Below are positions 5,161 through 13,528 of a DNA stretch of 21,455 nt, one piece after another. Both the position numbers and the translations under genes were made by a program. Positions within the stretch are counted from its first letter, which is position 1, and each line of letters opens with the position of its first letter. The notes under the pieces were generated by a model, which was not told the DNA's origin, searched no databases, and saw nothing but the letters and a program-made list of their open reading frames with translations. Source of the stretch: a virus; IMG/VR virus record IMGVR_UViG_3300031952_000178, positions 1 through 21,455 of that record; one strand, given 5' to 3'.

Positions 5161-6849
5161 ATGGAACTACGGCCATACCAGAACGAGGCGGTCGAGGCGG
5201 TGTACCGCCACCTGCGGGAACACGACGATAACCCGTGCGTGGTCATCCCCACGGGCGGCGGCAAGACCCCCGTCATGGCCACCATCTGCCGCGACGCGGT
5301 CGCGCAGTGGAACGGCCGCGTCCTGGTGCTGGCGCACGTCAAAGAACTCCTCGAGCAGACGGCCGGGACGCTCTCACGCGTGGCGCCGGACCTGCCGCTT
5401 GGCGTCTACTCGGCCGGCCTCGGGCGGCGCGACCGCGGCTACGCCGTCACGGTGGCGGGCATCCAGTCGGTCTACAAGCGGGCCTGCGACCTCGACACCT
5501 TTGACCTGGTCATCGTCGACGAGGCCCACATGATCCCGCCCGATGGCGAGGGGATGTACCGGCAGTTCCTGGCCGACGCCAGGGTCGTCAACCCGCAGGT
5601 CCGCACCATCGGCCTGACGGCCACGCCGTACCGGATGTCGAGCGGCACCATCTGCACGCCGGACAACCTCCTGAACGCGGTTTGCTATGAGATTAGCGTC
5701 CGTGAACTCATCGTGCAGGGCTACCTCTGCCCGCTTCGCACGAAGGCCGGGAGCGAGAAGGGCGACTGGTCGGCCCTGCACGTTCGTGGCGGTGAATATG
5801 TCGCAGGCGAAGTCGAGGCGATGATGGACACCGACCGCCTGGTGCGGTCGGCCTGCGCCGAAATCGTCCAGCACACCACAGGCCGCAAGTCCTGCCTCGT
5901 CTTCGCGTCAGGCATCGAGCACGGTCTGCACATCCAGCGCGTGCTTCAGGACCACGGCATGCGGTGCGGCTTTGTCTGCGGCGACACGCCGACGGCCCAG
6001 CGCGACGAGACCATCCGCGAGTTCCGCGAAGGGCGCCTCCTATACCTGGCGAACGTCAACGTCCTGACGACCGGGTTCGACGCTCCGAACGTCGACTGCA
6101 TCGCCATGCTCCGGCCCACGCTCTCACCGGGCCTCTACTACCAGATGGTCGGTCGCGGATTCCGTACCTGCCCGGGCAAGGCCGACTGCCTGATCCTCGA
6201 CTTTGGCGGCAACGTGCTGCGCCACGGCCCGGTGGACGCCATCCGCATCACCGAGCCGAGTAGCGGCGACGGCGAGGCGCCGGCCAAGGAGTGCCCGGAC
6301 TGCCATGCGGTCATCGCGGCGGGCTACGCCGTCTGCCCCGAGTGCGGCCACGAGTTCCCCGAGCGCCAGCTGCGCCAGCACGAAGCGAAGGCGTCGAGCG
6401 CCGCCATCCTGTCCCCACAGGCCATCACGAACGAGTATCCCGTCCGGGAGGTCTCCTACGGCGTCCACACGAAGCGCGACGCGCCGCCCGACGCCCCGAA
6501 GACTATGCGCGTCCAGTACCGCATCGGCTGGAACACCTGGCGCAGCGAGTGGGTCTGCTTCGAGCACATGGGCTGGCCCCGGGCCAAGGCGGAATCCTGG
6601 TGGCACCGCCGCACGGACCACCCCGTCCCCGCGACGGCGGCCGAGGCCGTCGACATCGCGAGCGCCGGCCACCTGGCCGAACCCGTCGCCATCACCATCA
6701 AGTGCGTGGCCGGCGAGAAGTACGACCAGATCGTCGGCTACCGCTTCGCCGACGAGCCGCCGCCCGACGCCGCATTCGCGCCGGAAACACAGACCGTTCC
6801 CACTACGGCCGACGACTTCGACTTAGACAACGAGGCCGTCCCCTTCTGA
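5161..6849 (+). CDS. SF2 DEAD/DEAH-box helicase with C-terminal zinc ribbon
   Basis: The protein has 562 residues from ATG 5161, one base after the RusA stop. Superfamily 2 motifs appear in order: PTGGGKT (residues 30-36), DEAH (120-123), TATP (153-156) and QMVGRGFR (328-335, motif VI). A four-cysteine zinc ribbon follows (CPDC 378-381, CPEC 392-395). The C-terminal ~150 residues (IGWNTWRSEWVCFEHMGW, then AESWWHRRTDHP) are a domain often appended to such phage and plasmid helicases, of unknown role. It should use ATP to unwind or translocate on DNA, most likely in replication start or recombination. No nuclease or restriction domain is attached, which argues against a restriction subunit. A TTG start at 5146 is possible but has poor spacing. 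Confidence 0.85.
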   Translation: MELRPYQNEAVEAVYRHLREHDDNPCVVIPTGGGKTPVMATICRDAVAQWNGRVLVLAHVKELLEQTAGTLSRVAPDLPLGVYSAGLGRRDRGYAVTVAGIQSVYKRACDLDTFDLVIVDEAHMIPPDGEGMYRQFLADARVVNPQVRTIGLTATPYRMSSGTICTPDNLLNAVCYEISVRELIVQGYLCPLRTKAGSEKGDWSALHVRGGEYVAGEVEAMMDTDRLVRSACAEIVQHTTGRKSCLVFASGIEHGLHIQRVLQDHGMRCGFVCGDTPTAQRDETIREFREGRLLYLANVNVLTTGFDAPNVDCIAMLRPTLSPGLYYQMVGRGFRTCPGKADCLILDFGGNVLRHGPVDAIRITEPSSGDGEAPAKECPDCHAVIAAGYAVCPECGHEFPERQLRQHEAKASSAAILSPQAITNEYPVREVSYGVHTKRDAPPDAPKTMRVQYRIGWNTWRSEWVCFEHMGWPRAKAESWWHRRTDHPVPATAAEAVDIASAGHLAEPVAITIKCVAGEKYDQIVGYRFADEPPPDAAFAPETQTVPTTADDFDLDNEAVPF

Positions 6850-6860
6850 AAGGACACCCC

Positions 6861-7190
6861 ATGAACCCCAAGGACGCACAGGCGGCCATCGCCACCATCT
6901 GCGACGAGGTGAAGCGAATTCTCCTCGAGAAGAATCGGGCCTACGGTAACTCGGCTCTCGCGCCCCTGCGCATCTTCAGCCGAGCCGACCCCGTCGAGCA
7001 GTTGAACGTCCGCATCGACGACAAGTTGTCGCGCATCGCGCGCGGCCGCGAATACGCCGGCGACGACACCGAACTGGACCTCATCGGCTACCTCATCCTG
7101 CGCCGCGTGGCGCGCGCCCTGGCGAAACCTGCTGAGCCGCCGCTGGTGCGCATCGGCCAGGGGGACGGCCAGCGCGACATCCAGGCCTGA
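6861..7190 (+). CDS. DUF1599-like (nucleotide-modification-associated) protein
   Basis: The protein has 109 residues from ATG 6861, with GAAAGGA about 6 bases upstream. It carries the pattern EKNRAYGNSALAPLRIF, then LNVRIDDKLSRIARG and DTELDLIGYLILRRVA. This fits the DUF1599/Nmad1 family (K-N-x-x-Y-G near the start, DKLxRI in the middle, D-x-x-x-D-L-x-x-Y-x-I at the end). That family has a MazG-like all-helical fold and is often found in phages that make modified DNA bases or control nucleotide pools. The acidic residues likely bind metal. Its exact substrate cannot be read from sequence. It lies between the helicase and primase genes, a usual place for phage nucleotide-metabolism genes. Confidence 0.6.
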   Translation: MNPKDAQAAIATICDEVKRILLEKNRAYGNSALAPLRIFSRADPVEQLNVRIDDKLSRIARGREYAGDDTELDLIGYLILRRVARALAKPAEPPLVRIGQGDGQRDIQA

Positions 7191-7203
7191 ACGAGAGAGA
7201 CTG

Positions 7204-9510
7204 ATGGCCGACCGGCCTGACCATCTTGCCGACTGGGCTGCCGCCTATCTGGGGGCCGGCCTGAGCGTGCTTCCTGCCCGCCGTAGTGGCGACGAGAAGC
7301 GCGTCGCGCTTCGGTCCTGGAAGCCCTACCAGGGCCGTCTGCCCACGCCGGATGAGGTGCAGGCTTGGTTCAGCAACAGCCACCAGGCGCTCTGCCTGGT
7401 CTGCGGCGGCGTCTCCGCGAACCTGGAGATGCTGGACTTCGACCTCGGTGCGGAGGCGTTCGAGCCGTGGTGCCGGCTGGTCCGCGAGGCCGCGCCCGGC
7501 CTCTTGGAGCGGCTCGTCATCGAGACGACCCCCTCCGGCGGTCGCCATGTCGCTTACCGCGCCGCGGCCGCTGTCTGCGGCAACCTGAAACTCGCCCAGC
7601 GTAAACTGCCCGGAGCCAGCGGCGACCCGGTTGTCATCTGCGGCAAGACCCATGTGCCGCGCAGGGACTCTGGCGGCGCCTGGCATGTGCTGCTGACACT
7701 CGTCGAGACGCGCGGCGAGGGCGGCATATTCCTCTGCGCCCCGTCCGATGGCTACCAACTTGTCCAGGGCGACTTCACGAACCTGCCGGTCCTTTCGACC
7801 GACGAGCGCGAGACGCTCCTCTCGGCCGCCTGGGCGCTGAACGAGGTCGTGCCGGCGCCGGAACCCGTTCCCCACGGCACGGACGCCGGCACCAGGCCCG
7901 GCGACGATTACAGCGCCCGCGGCGACGTGCGGGCCGTTCTCCAGAAGCACGGCTGGACGCTCGCCAAGCCCGGCGAGAATGAATACTGGCGCCGGCCCGG
8001 GAAGACCGCCGGCACCTCGGCCACGCTCAAGGACCGCGTGTTCTACGTCTTCTCGTCGAACGCCGCTCCCTTTGAGCCGCAGAAGGCCTACGCGCCGTTC
8101 ACCGTGTACGCCCTCCTGGAACATGGCGGCGTCTTCGCCAAGGCGGCTGCCGCCCTGCGGGCCGAGGGCTACGGGGCCGACACGCCGGCCCATGACGGCG
8201 TGGACGTCTCGGCCATCGTCGCGGCGGCATCCGACACCGGTGATTCACCGCCGGAGAGCCGCGGGCCGCCCGATCCCGGGCCGGTACCGGACGCGCTGCT
8301 GTACGTCCCCGGTTTCGTCGGCGAGATGATCGACTTCTGCATGGCCAACGCGCCGTACCCCAGCCTCGGCATGGCGTTCTGCGGCGCGCTGGCGATGCAG
8401 GGCCACTTGTGTGGCCGCAAGGCCCGCGATGCGGGCGACCTCAGGACAAACCTATACCTCCTGGCGCTCGCGAGCTCCTCGGCCGGCAAGAACTATCCCC
8501 GGCAGATCAACTCCCACCTGGCCATCGCCGCCAACATCTCCGAGACAGTGCGCGTCCGGTTCGCATCCGGCGAGGGCATCGAGGACCACCTGGACTCCCA
8601 ACCCTGTTCCATGTACCAGACCGACGAGATCGACGGCATCCTCCAGTCGATCAGCCGGGCCCGCGACGCCCGCCACGAGTCCATCATCACGACGCTGCTG
8701 ACGATGTACTCCTCGGCCAACATGATGTACCCGATGCGGTCCAAGGCGGGCAAACAGCCGGCCGGCGTCATCCACCAGCCGCACCTCACCATCTTCGGCA
8801 CCGCCACGCCGGGCCATTACTACGAGGCCCTGTCGCAGCGCATGCTCACCAACGGCTTCTTCGCCCGGATGATCATCGTCGACACGGGCAAGCGCTCGGC
8901 CGGCCAGGACACCGTCCCGGTGGAGAACATGCCCCCGCGCCTGGTGGAGACGGCCTCCTGGTGGGCCGGCTTCCAGCCCGGCGAGCATCGCGGCAACCTC
9001 GTCGGCTTCTTCCCCCAACCCGTCGTCGTGCCGTACAGCGACGACGGCAAACGTGCCGCCGACGACTTTCGCCGCTGCGCCGACGAGGAGTACACCAAGG
9101 CGGAGGACAAGCGCGACGACGTGGCCACGACCGTCTGGGGCCGCGCCAACGAGAACGCCAGGAAGTTGGCGCTCCTCTACGCCTGTAGCGAGAACCACGC
9201 CGAGCCCGAGATCACCCGCGCCGCTGTCGATTGGGCCACCGCCTTCATCGAGCACCAGACCCGGCGGATGTTGTTCATGGCCTTTCAGTACGTGGCCGAG
9301 AACCCGTTCCACAGCGAGTGCCTGAAACTCTTGCGCAAGTTGCGGGAAGCGCCCGGCCGCCAGATGCAGCGACAGCATCTCCTGCGGATCATGCGGTGCA
9401 AGGCCGCAGACTTCGACCAGATGGTCGGGACGCTCTACCAGCAAGGGGACATCATGCCGGTGGACATTCCGACCCGAACCAAGACGGCCCTGGGGTACCG
9501 AATCGCATGA
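7204..9510 (+). CDS. Primase-polymerase / DUF3987 helicase-like replication protein
   Basis: The protein has 768 residues from ATG 7204. Residues ~5-170 match the bifunctional primase/polymerase (PrimPol) domain: GLSVLPARRSGDEKR, the metal-binding LDFD (77-80) and TPSGGRH (109-115). Residues ~365-640 match DUF3987, a P-loop domain. Its Walker A is degenerate (SSSAGKN, 424-430) and an acidic TDEID (473-477) is the likely Walker B. The C-terminal ~60 residues (RQMQRQHLLRIMRCKAADFD) resemble a winged helix. This is the usual layout of a phage replication initiator that primes DNA synthesis and drives or loads the helicase. The large palindrome array begins 15 bp after its stop, so the C-terminal domain is a candidate for binding those repeats. 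The large size matches primase-DUF3987 fusions. Confidence 0.8.
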   Translation: MADRPDHLADWAAAYLGAGLSVLPARRSGDEKRVALRSWKPYQGRLPTPDEVQAWFSNSHQALCLVCGGVSANLEMLDFDLGAEAFEPWCRLVREAAPGLLERLVIETTPSGGRHVAYRAAAAVCGNLKLAQRKLPGASGDPVVICGKTHVPRRDSGGAWHVLLTLVETRGEGGIFLCAPSDGYQLVQGDFTNLPVLSTDERETLLSAAWALNEVVPAPEPVPHGTDAGTRPGDDYSARGDVRAVLQKHGWTLAKPGENEYWRRPGKTAGTSATLKDRVFYVFSSNAAPFEPQKAYAPFTVYALLEHGGVFAKAAAALRAEGYGADTPAHDGVDVSAIVAAASDTGDSPPESRGPPDPGPVPDALLYVPGFVGEMIDFCMANAPYPSLGMAFCGALAMQGHLCGRKARDAGDLRTNLYLLALASSSAGKNYPRQINSHLAIAANISETVRVRFASGEGIEDHLDSQPCSMYQTDEIDGILQSISRARDARHESIITTLLTMYSSANMMYPMRSKAGKQPAGVIHQPHLTIFGTATPGHYYEALSQRMLTNGFFARMIIVDTGKRSAGQDTVPVENMPPRLVETASWWAGFQPGEHRGNLVGFFPQPVVVPYSDDGKRAADDFRRCADEEYTKAEDKRDDVATTVWGRANENARKLALLYACSENHAEPEITRAAVDWATAFIEHQTRRMLFMAFQYVAENPFHSECLKLLRKLREAPGRQMQRQHLLRIMRCKAADFDQMVGTLYQQGDIMPVDIPTRTKTALGYRIA

Positions 9511-9524
9511 AACGGCTCGCACGG

Positions 9525-9783
9525 AATCCTTCCCGAATCCTTCACAATCCTTCACGCGGGCGTGAAGGATTGGGCCTTGGCGGGGCGTTTCCCAGCCCGA
9601 AAGAGGCGGTCCGACCGAATCCTTCACGAATCCTTCACGGGTGTTTTGTGAAGGATTCGGAGCGGCGTAAGCCTAGGAATTATAAGAGAATACACACTCT
9701 CTCTCCCTCTATATCTAATCCTTCACACCCCCCCGCCCGCGCGTGTGCGCCTACGTGCGCGCGTAGGGGGGATGTGAAGGATT
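9525..9783. repeat. Array of nine AATCCTTCAC repeats in three palindromes; candidate replication origin
   Basis: AATCCTTC(A/C)C occurs forward at 9525, 9536, 9546, 9618, 9629 and 9717 and inverted at 9562, 9648 and 9774. Three pairs make palindromes: 9546-9571 (12-bp arms, 2-base loop), 9627-9659 (12-bp arms, 9-base loop) and 9717-9783 (11-bp arms extended by C6/G6, inner CGCGCG-rich stem). Between the second and third is an unusually AT-rich patch (9676-9720) that could melt easily. Iterons beside an initiator gene plus an AT-rich stretch are the classic make-up of an origin. The forward-then-inverted order could alternatively mark single-strand hairpins or operator sites. Confidence 0.55.
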
Positions 9784-10110
9784 GCGCAATAGGTACTTCC
9801 TGCCATTCTGGCAGACAACTGGGCACGCGAATGTGTCGCCAAAGGCAGCAGAGTTTGTTTTGGCGTGAGAAAAACGCCACGTCGGCCCACGGGCCGTCCG
9901 GGGCGGCCCGGTTGGCCGGTCCGGCGCTCCGGTGGCCTCGGTTGCCCTGGGGGCGAACGTGGGCGTCCGGGGGCCGGTCGTGGCGCAGAAAAAAGGCGGT
10001 GGCCGGACGGGGGGACATCCGACCGCCGCACGAACCACGCGGGAACGTCCCGCATGGCATAACGGGATTCTGACCACCGGCAGCTGCAAAGTCAAGCGAA
10101 GGAGAAGAAC
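9784..10110. other. Non-coding stretch between the repeat array and the methyltransferase gene
   Basis: No convincing gene is seen. Small inverted repeats occur: TGCCA/TGGCA near 9801, TGGCGT/ACGCCA near 9859-9882, and GCGGGA/TCCCGC at 10039-10053. The middle is very G-rich and holds two A-runs. An 80-codon frame from ATG 9831 has no ribosome site and an unlikely composition. The end of the stretch carries GAAGGAG (10098-10104), the ribosome site for the GTG at 10111. A promoter for the methyltransferase gene probably lies here, but I cannot place it. Confidence 0.4.
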
Positions 10111-11424
10111 GTGAAGGTTGAACTGCGAAACATCGAGGCCATCCGGCCTTACGAGCAGAACCCCCGCCTGAACGACCAGGCGGTCGAGGCGGTCGCCAAG
10201 AGCCTGCGGGAGTTCGGGTTCCGCCAGCCCATCGTGGTCGACGAGGGCGGTGTCATCATCGTCGGCCACACGCGGTGGAAGGCGGCCCAGAAACTGGGCC
10301 TGAAGCAGGTGCCGGTCCACGTGGCCACGGACCTGACCCCGGCGCAGGTGAAGGCCTACCGCCTGGCCGACAACCAGACGGCCACGCTCGCCGAGTGGAA
10401 CTACGACCTCCTGCCGCTGGAACTGAAGGACCTGGCGGGCATGGACTTCGACCTGTCGCTCCTCGGGTTCTCGCAGGAGGACCTCGGGGCACTGCTCGCC
10501 CCGCCCGGCAACGAGGGCCTCACCGACCCCGACGCCGTGCCGTTGCCGGGCGACGAGGCGATCACGAAGCCGGGCGACCTGTGGATCCTCGGCCAGCACC
10601 GGCTGCTCTGCGGTGACTCCGCCAGCGCCGCCGATGTGGACCGTCTGCTGGCCGGGGCCGCCGTCCACTTGGTCAACACCGACCCACCGTACAACGTCAA
10701 GGTCGAGCCCCGGTCGAACAACGCCATCGCCGCAGGCCTGTCCTCCTTCCCCGCTGCCGACGCCCACCACGGCCTGATGCACCACCAGTCCTTCGACGTG
10801 GCCCGCCAGGGTGCCAAGCACGCGACCACCGAGAAGTTGCGCCCCAAGGACCGGCCGCTGGTCAACGATTTCGTGTCCGACGAGGACTTCGACCGGATGC
10901 TCCGGGCGTGGTTCGGGAACATCGCGCGGGTGCTCGTGCCCGGCCGCTGCTTCTACATCTGGGGCGGGTACGCCAACTGCGGGAACTACCCGCCGGTCCT
11001 GAAGGCCTGCGAGCTCTATTTCTCGCAGGCCATTATCTGGGTGAAGGAGCATCCCGTCCTGACGCGCAAGGACTTCATGGGCAACCATGAGTGGTGCTTC
11101 TACGGGTGGCGCGAGGGGGCGGGACACGAGTTCTTCGGGCCCAACAACGCCACGGATGTCTGGCCGGTCAAGAAGGTGAACCCCGCCAGCATGATTCACC
11201 TTACGGAGAAGCCCGTGGAACTGGCCGTGCGGGCCATCGAGTACTCGTCGCGGCCGGGCGAGAACGTCCTGGACCTCTTCGGCGGATCGGGTTCGACGCT
11301 CATCGGCTGCGAAAAGACAGGGCGGCGCGCCTTCCTGATGGAACTCGATGCCCTGTACTCGGACGTCATCGTCCAGCGCTGGGAGCAGTTCACGGGCAAG
11401 AAAGCCGAGCGGGAGGCGGTCTGA
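10111..11424 (+). CDS. ParB-domain / adenine- or cytosine-N4-methyltransferase fusion
   Basis: The protein has 437 residues from GTG 10111, placed by GAAGGAG 6 bases upstream. The N-terminal ~95 residues are a ParB/sulfiredoxin-like domain (EQNPRLND, then VGHTRWKAAQKLG and YRLADNQTA). The rest is an amino-methyltransferase with DPPY (191-194, the catalytic motif IV) before LDLFGGSGST (387-396, the AdoMet-binding motif I). That order is typical of the beta class acting on exocyclic N6 of adenine or N4 of cytosine. Such fusions are common in phages and usually protect phage DNA against host restriction. An insert of about 60 residues (~200-260) after DPPY may be part of target recognition. The gene overlaps the Mom-like gene by ATGA. 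Confidence 0.85.
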   Translation: MKVELRNIEAIRPYEQNPRLNDQAVEAVAKSLREFGFRQPIVVDEGGVIIVGHTRWKAAQKLGLKQVPVHVATDLTPAQVKAYRLADNQTATLAEWNYDLLPLELKDLAGMDFDLSLLGFSQEDLGALLAPPGNEGLTDPDAVPLPGDEAITKPGDLWILGQHRLLCGDSASAADVDRLLAGAAVHLVNTDPPYNVKVEPRSNNAIAAGLSSFPAADAHHGLMHHQSFDVARQGAKHATTEKLRPKDRPLVNDFVSDEDFDRMLRAWFGNIARVLVPGRCFYIWGGYANCGNYPPVLKACELYFSQAIIWVKEHPVLTRKDFMGNHEWCFYGWREGAGHEFFGPNNATDVWPVKKVNPASMIHLTEKPVELAVRAIEYSSRPGENVLDLFGGSGSTLIGCEKTGRRAFLMELDALYSDVIVQRWEQFTGKKAEREAV

Positions 11425-12233
11425 TGGCGTACCACGTCGAACCCATCCCCCGGTCGTTGATGGCCGCGTTCGTGGCGGCACACCACTACGCCGTCCGCGT
11501 GCCGCCGCACTGCCTGTTGTCCCTGGGGTGCTTCCGGGGGAGCGACCTCGTCGGCGTGGCCTCGTGGGGCTTCGGCGTCCGGCCCCGGCACACCATCCAG
11601 CGGCTGTTCCCGTCGCTGGGAACGGCCGACTACTACGAGCTCAACCGCCTGTGCATGCTGGACTCCGAGCCGCGGAACGGCGAGAGCCGGTTCCTCAGGC
11701 TCTGCCGCGAGTACATCGCCCGTCACGACCCGCGGCGGGTGGTCCTCTTCACCTGGGCCGACGGCATGCGCGGCAAGCCCGGCTACGTCTACCAGGCCGA
11801 CAACTGGCTCTACGGCGGCTTCATCCGCACCGAGTTCTACGTCACGCGCGAGAACGAGGTGGTCCACCCCCGGCAGGTCATCACGCGCTGTGGCCGGCGG
11901 GACCGGGCGTTCACCCGGAGCGTGGGCCTGCGGCGTGTGCGCGGCCGGCAGTTCCGGTACTGCCACTTCCTGTGCGGCCACGCGGTGCGGAAGCGGCTCC
12001 TGCGCGAGTCGCCATTCCGATGGGGCCAGGAGTACCCGAAGAGGGATGACTGCGTCTGGACGTTCGAGGGTGGCGCGGAAACGAGAGCGGCGGAGGGCTC
12101 AAGAGAGAGCCGGGAACCTCCCAGGTTCCAGGGCGTGGGGCAGTTCCACGACGCCGCTCCACTTTTCGCCCAGGTAGAGGCCGAAGACACGCCCAGGCAG
12201 GACGCGCCCGGGCGTGACATGGAGGTGGGTTGA
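11424..12233 (+). CDS. Mom-like DNA-modification protein (GNAT-like fold)
   Basis: The protein has 269 residues from ATG 11424, joined to the methyltransferase gene by an ATGA overlap. The core, residues ~30-190, resembles the Mom family: LSLGCFRGSDLVGVASWGFG, YYELNRLCMLD (E72) and FTWADGMRGKPGYVYQADNW (~109-128). Mu Mom converts adenine in DNA to an N6-carbamoylmethyl form that blocks many restriction enzymes. Mom relatives have an acetyltransferase-like fold. The C-terminal ~50 residues look disordered and basic/acidic mixed. Pairing with a methyltransferase suggests a two-gene DNA-protection cassette. Other GNAT-like functions are possible, and the family call rests on pattern recall. Its stop lies two bases from the stop of the convergent minus-strand gene. 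Confidence 0.6.
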   Translation: MAYHVEPIPRSLMAAFVAAHHYAVRVPPHCLLSLGCFRGSDLVGVASWGFGVRPRHTIQRLFPSLGTADYYELNRLCMLDSEPRNGESRFLRLCREYIARHDPRRVVLFTWADGMRGKPGYVYQADNWLYGGFIRTEFYVTRENEVVHPRQVITRCGRRDRAFTRSVGLRRVRGRQFRYCHFLCGHAVRKRLLRESPFRWGQEYPKRDDCVWTFEGGAETRAAEGSRESREPPRFQGVGQFHDAAPLFAQVEAEDTPRQDAPGRDMEVG

Positions 12234-12235
12234 TG

Positions 12236-13117
12236 CTACTGCTTCTTGCCTGCGTGCTCGTCGGCCAGGGCGAAGTAGCCGCGCAGGCTGACGGCCTTGC
12301 CGTCCCGCGTCTCCTTGACCTCGGCGCGGCGGAACCGGGCGTCCTTGCCCTTCGCGGCGCACTCGCGGATGATCGCGGCGTAAAGCGTGGCCGCAGGCGT
12401 CGCGCCCTTCGTCTGCCAGTAGCCCTTCGCCAAGGCCACCTTCACGATGTCCTGGCAGCCCATGGGCTTGCCGGCCTCCTGGAGGACGCGGACGGCGGCG
12501 TCCAGGCACCCAGCCTTCCGCTCGCCCTTCGCCTTGCCGGCCTTGGCCTTCTTCGCGCGGCCCTTGGCGTCGGCGGCCTTGATGGCGGCGTCGAGCTGCG
12601 GGTCAGGCTTGGCGGCCTTCGCGGCGATCTCCTTGCGCCACGCAGCGACCTTGGCGGCCTTCTCCGCCTTCGCGGTGTCCTTCTGACCCCGGTAGTGGGC
12701 CTCCAGGGGGTTGGTGGTTTCGCCCCCGGCGGCCGCGGGCAGGGCCTTGGTATCCTTGGCCGACCCGGCGGCCGGTTTGGCCCCTGCGCCAACGTGGGCC
12801 GCGGGGGCGGCCTTGCGGCCGGCCTCGGCCCGCAGCCGCTGGGCACTCTTGATGCGGACGGCCTTCCTCGTGGCCAGGTTAGTCGCGTCCCACCCGCCGT
12901 GCGGGTTCTCGCGGTCGATGCGGACCTGGGCCAGCCTGCCCGACACCTTCGCAACGTACTGCCCGCCGACCTTCACCTCGTTCTTCTTCATGACCGTGCT
13001 CCCTTCGCTCTGTGCGACACCGTGGTCCAGGGCCGCGTGCCGGATGGCCTCGTGCTTCGCCGCGATCCGCGCGGCGCGACGTGCGGCCCGCTCTTGTCTC
13101 TGTTTCAGCGTGAGCAT
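12236..13117 (-). CDS. HARE-HTH domain protein with basic Ala/Lys-rich linker
   Basis: The frame of 293 residues starts at ATG 13117 with TAGGAGG upstream. An internal ATG at 12991 (M-K-K-N-E-V) has its own AAGGGAG and may be the main start, giving 251 residues; the first 42 residues are a basic helix. Residues ~43-100 (VGGQYVAKVSGRLAQVRID, then GWDATNLATRKAVRI) look like a small beta-barrel domain. A long Ala/Lys-rich linker follows. Residues ~205-290 (CLDAAVRVLQEAGKPMGCQ, then AALYAAII-like and RGYFAL) match the HARE-HTH winged-helix domain. That domain occurs in RNA polymerase delta, restriction enzymes and chromatin proteins. A DNA-binding or transcription role is likely. It is the most downstream gene of the reverse cassette. 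Confidence 0.7.
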   Translation of the reverse strand: MLTLKQRQERAARRAARIAAKHEAIRHAALDHGVAQSEGSTVMKKNEVKVGGQYVAKVSGRLAQVRIDRENPHGGWDATNLATRKAVRIKSAQRLRAEAGRKAAPAAHVGAGAKPAAGSAKDTKALPAAAGGETTNPLEAHYRGQKDTAKAEKAAKVAAWRKEIAAKAAKPDPQLDAAIKAADAKGRAKKAKAGKAKGERKAGCLDAAVRVLQEAGKPMGCQDIVKVALAKGYWQTKGATPAATLYAAIIRECAAKGKDARFRRAEVKETRDGKAVSLRGYFALADEHAGKKQ

Positions 13118-13126
13118 GGCGACCTC

Positions 13127-13504
13127 CTATCCGCCCGAGGCGGACCCGCCTTGGGCGGGCTTCGTGGGCGGCGCGTACTGCTTGCCGCAGGTGGTGCACT
13201 TGACCGTGCCGTCGCCCTGCCACACGAGGTTGTCGACGTTCCGCTCGCCGCAGCCGGGGCAGGCGTCGGCCTCGGCCACCTCGTCGTCGAGCTGGGCATT
13301 CAGGGCGTCGCGGACGTAGTCCACGTCAACCGACTCGGCGTCATCGACGCCCGCGGCCATGTTCTGGATGATGCCCTCAAGGCCGTCCAGGTCGCGCCCC
13401 AGGGCCCGCTCGACCTCGCGGCACTTCTCCCAGACCTCGTGCAGGGCGGCGACGGCGGCCCGCATGGTCGGGAGGATCGTCTCGGCCTGTTTCGTGGTGA
13501 TCAC
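13127..13504 (-). CDS. Coiled-coil/zinc-ribbon hypothetical protein
   Basis: The protein has 125 residues from GTG 13504, with AAAGGAGG (13511-13518) 6 bases upstream. The first ~75 residues are helical (TILPTMRAAVAALHEVWEKC, then REVERALGRDLDGLEGIIQ). C82-P-G-C85 and C103-T-T-C106 make a classic zinc ribbon, and the last 15 residues are Gly/Pro-rich. The ribbon could bind DNA, RNA or a protein partner. Only 9 bases separate it from the next gene of the reverse cassette. No specific family is recognised. Confidence 0.6.
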   Translation of the reverse strand: MITTKQAETILPTMRAAVAALHEVWEKCREVERALGRDLDGLEGIIQNMAAGVDDAESVDVDYVRDALNAQLDDEVAEADACPGCGERNVDNLVWQGDGTVKCTTCGKQYAPPTKPAQGGSASGG

Positions 13505-13528
13505 AGGTCTCCTCCTTTCGGTTGGGCG

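Noticed and set aside
9525-9783. Repeat array as a CRISPR array
   Set aside because: Repeats are only 10 bases, irregularly spaced and in both orientations; no spacers of constant length and no cas genes.
9831-10073. 80-codon plus-strand frame in the gap before the methyltransferase
   Set aside because: No ribosome site, improbable composition and overlap with inverted repeats.
12188-12216. Inverted repeat near the convergent stops as a terminator
   Set aside because: The 7-bp arms lie inside the coding end of the Mom-like gene and no T-run follows on either strand.
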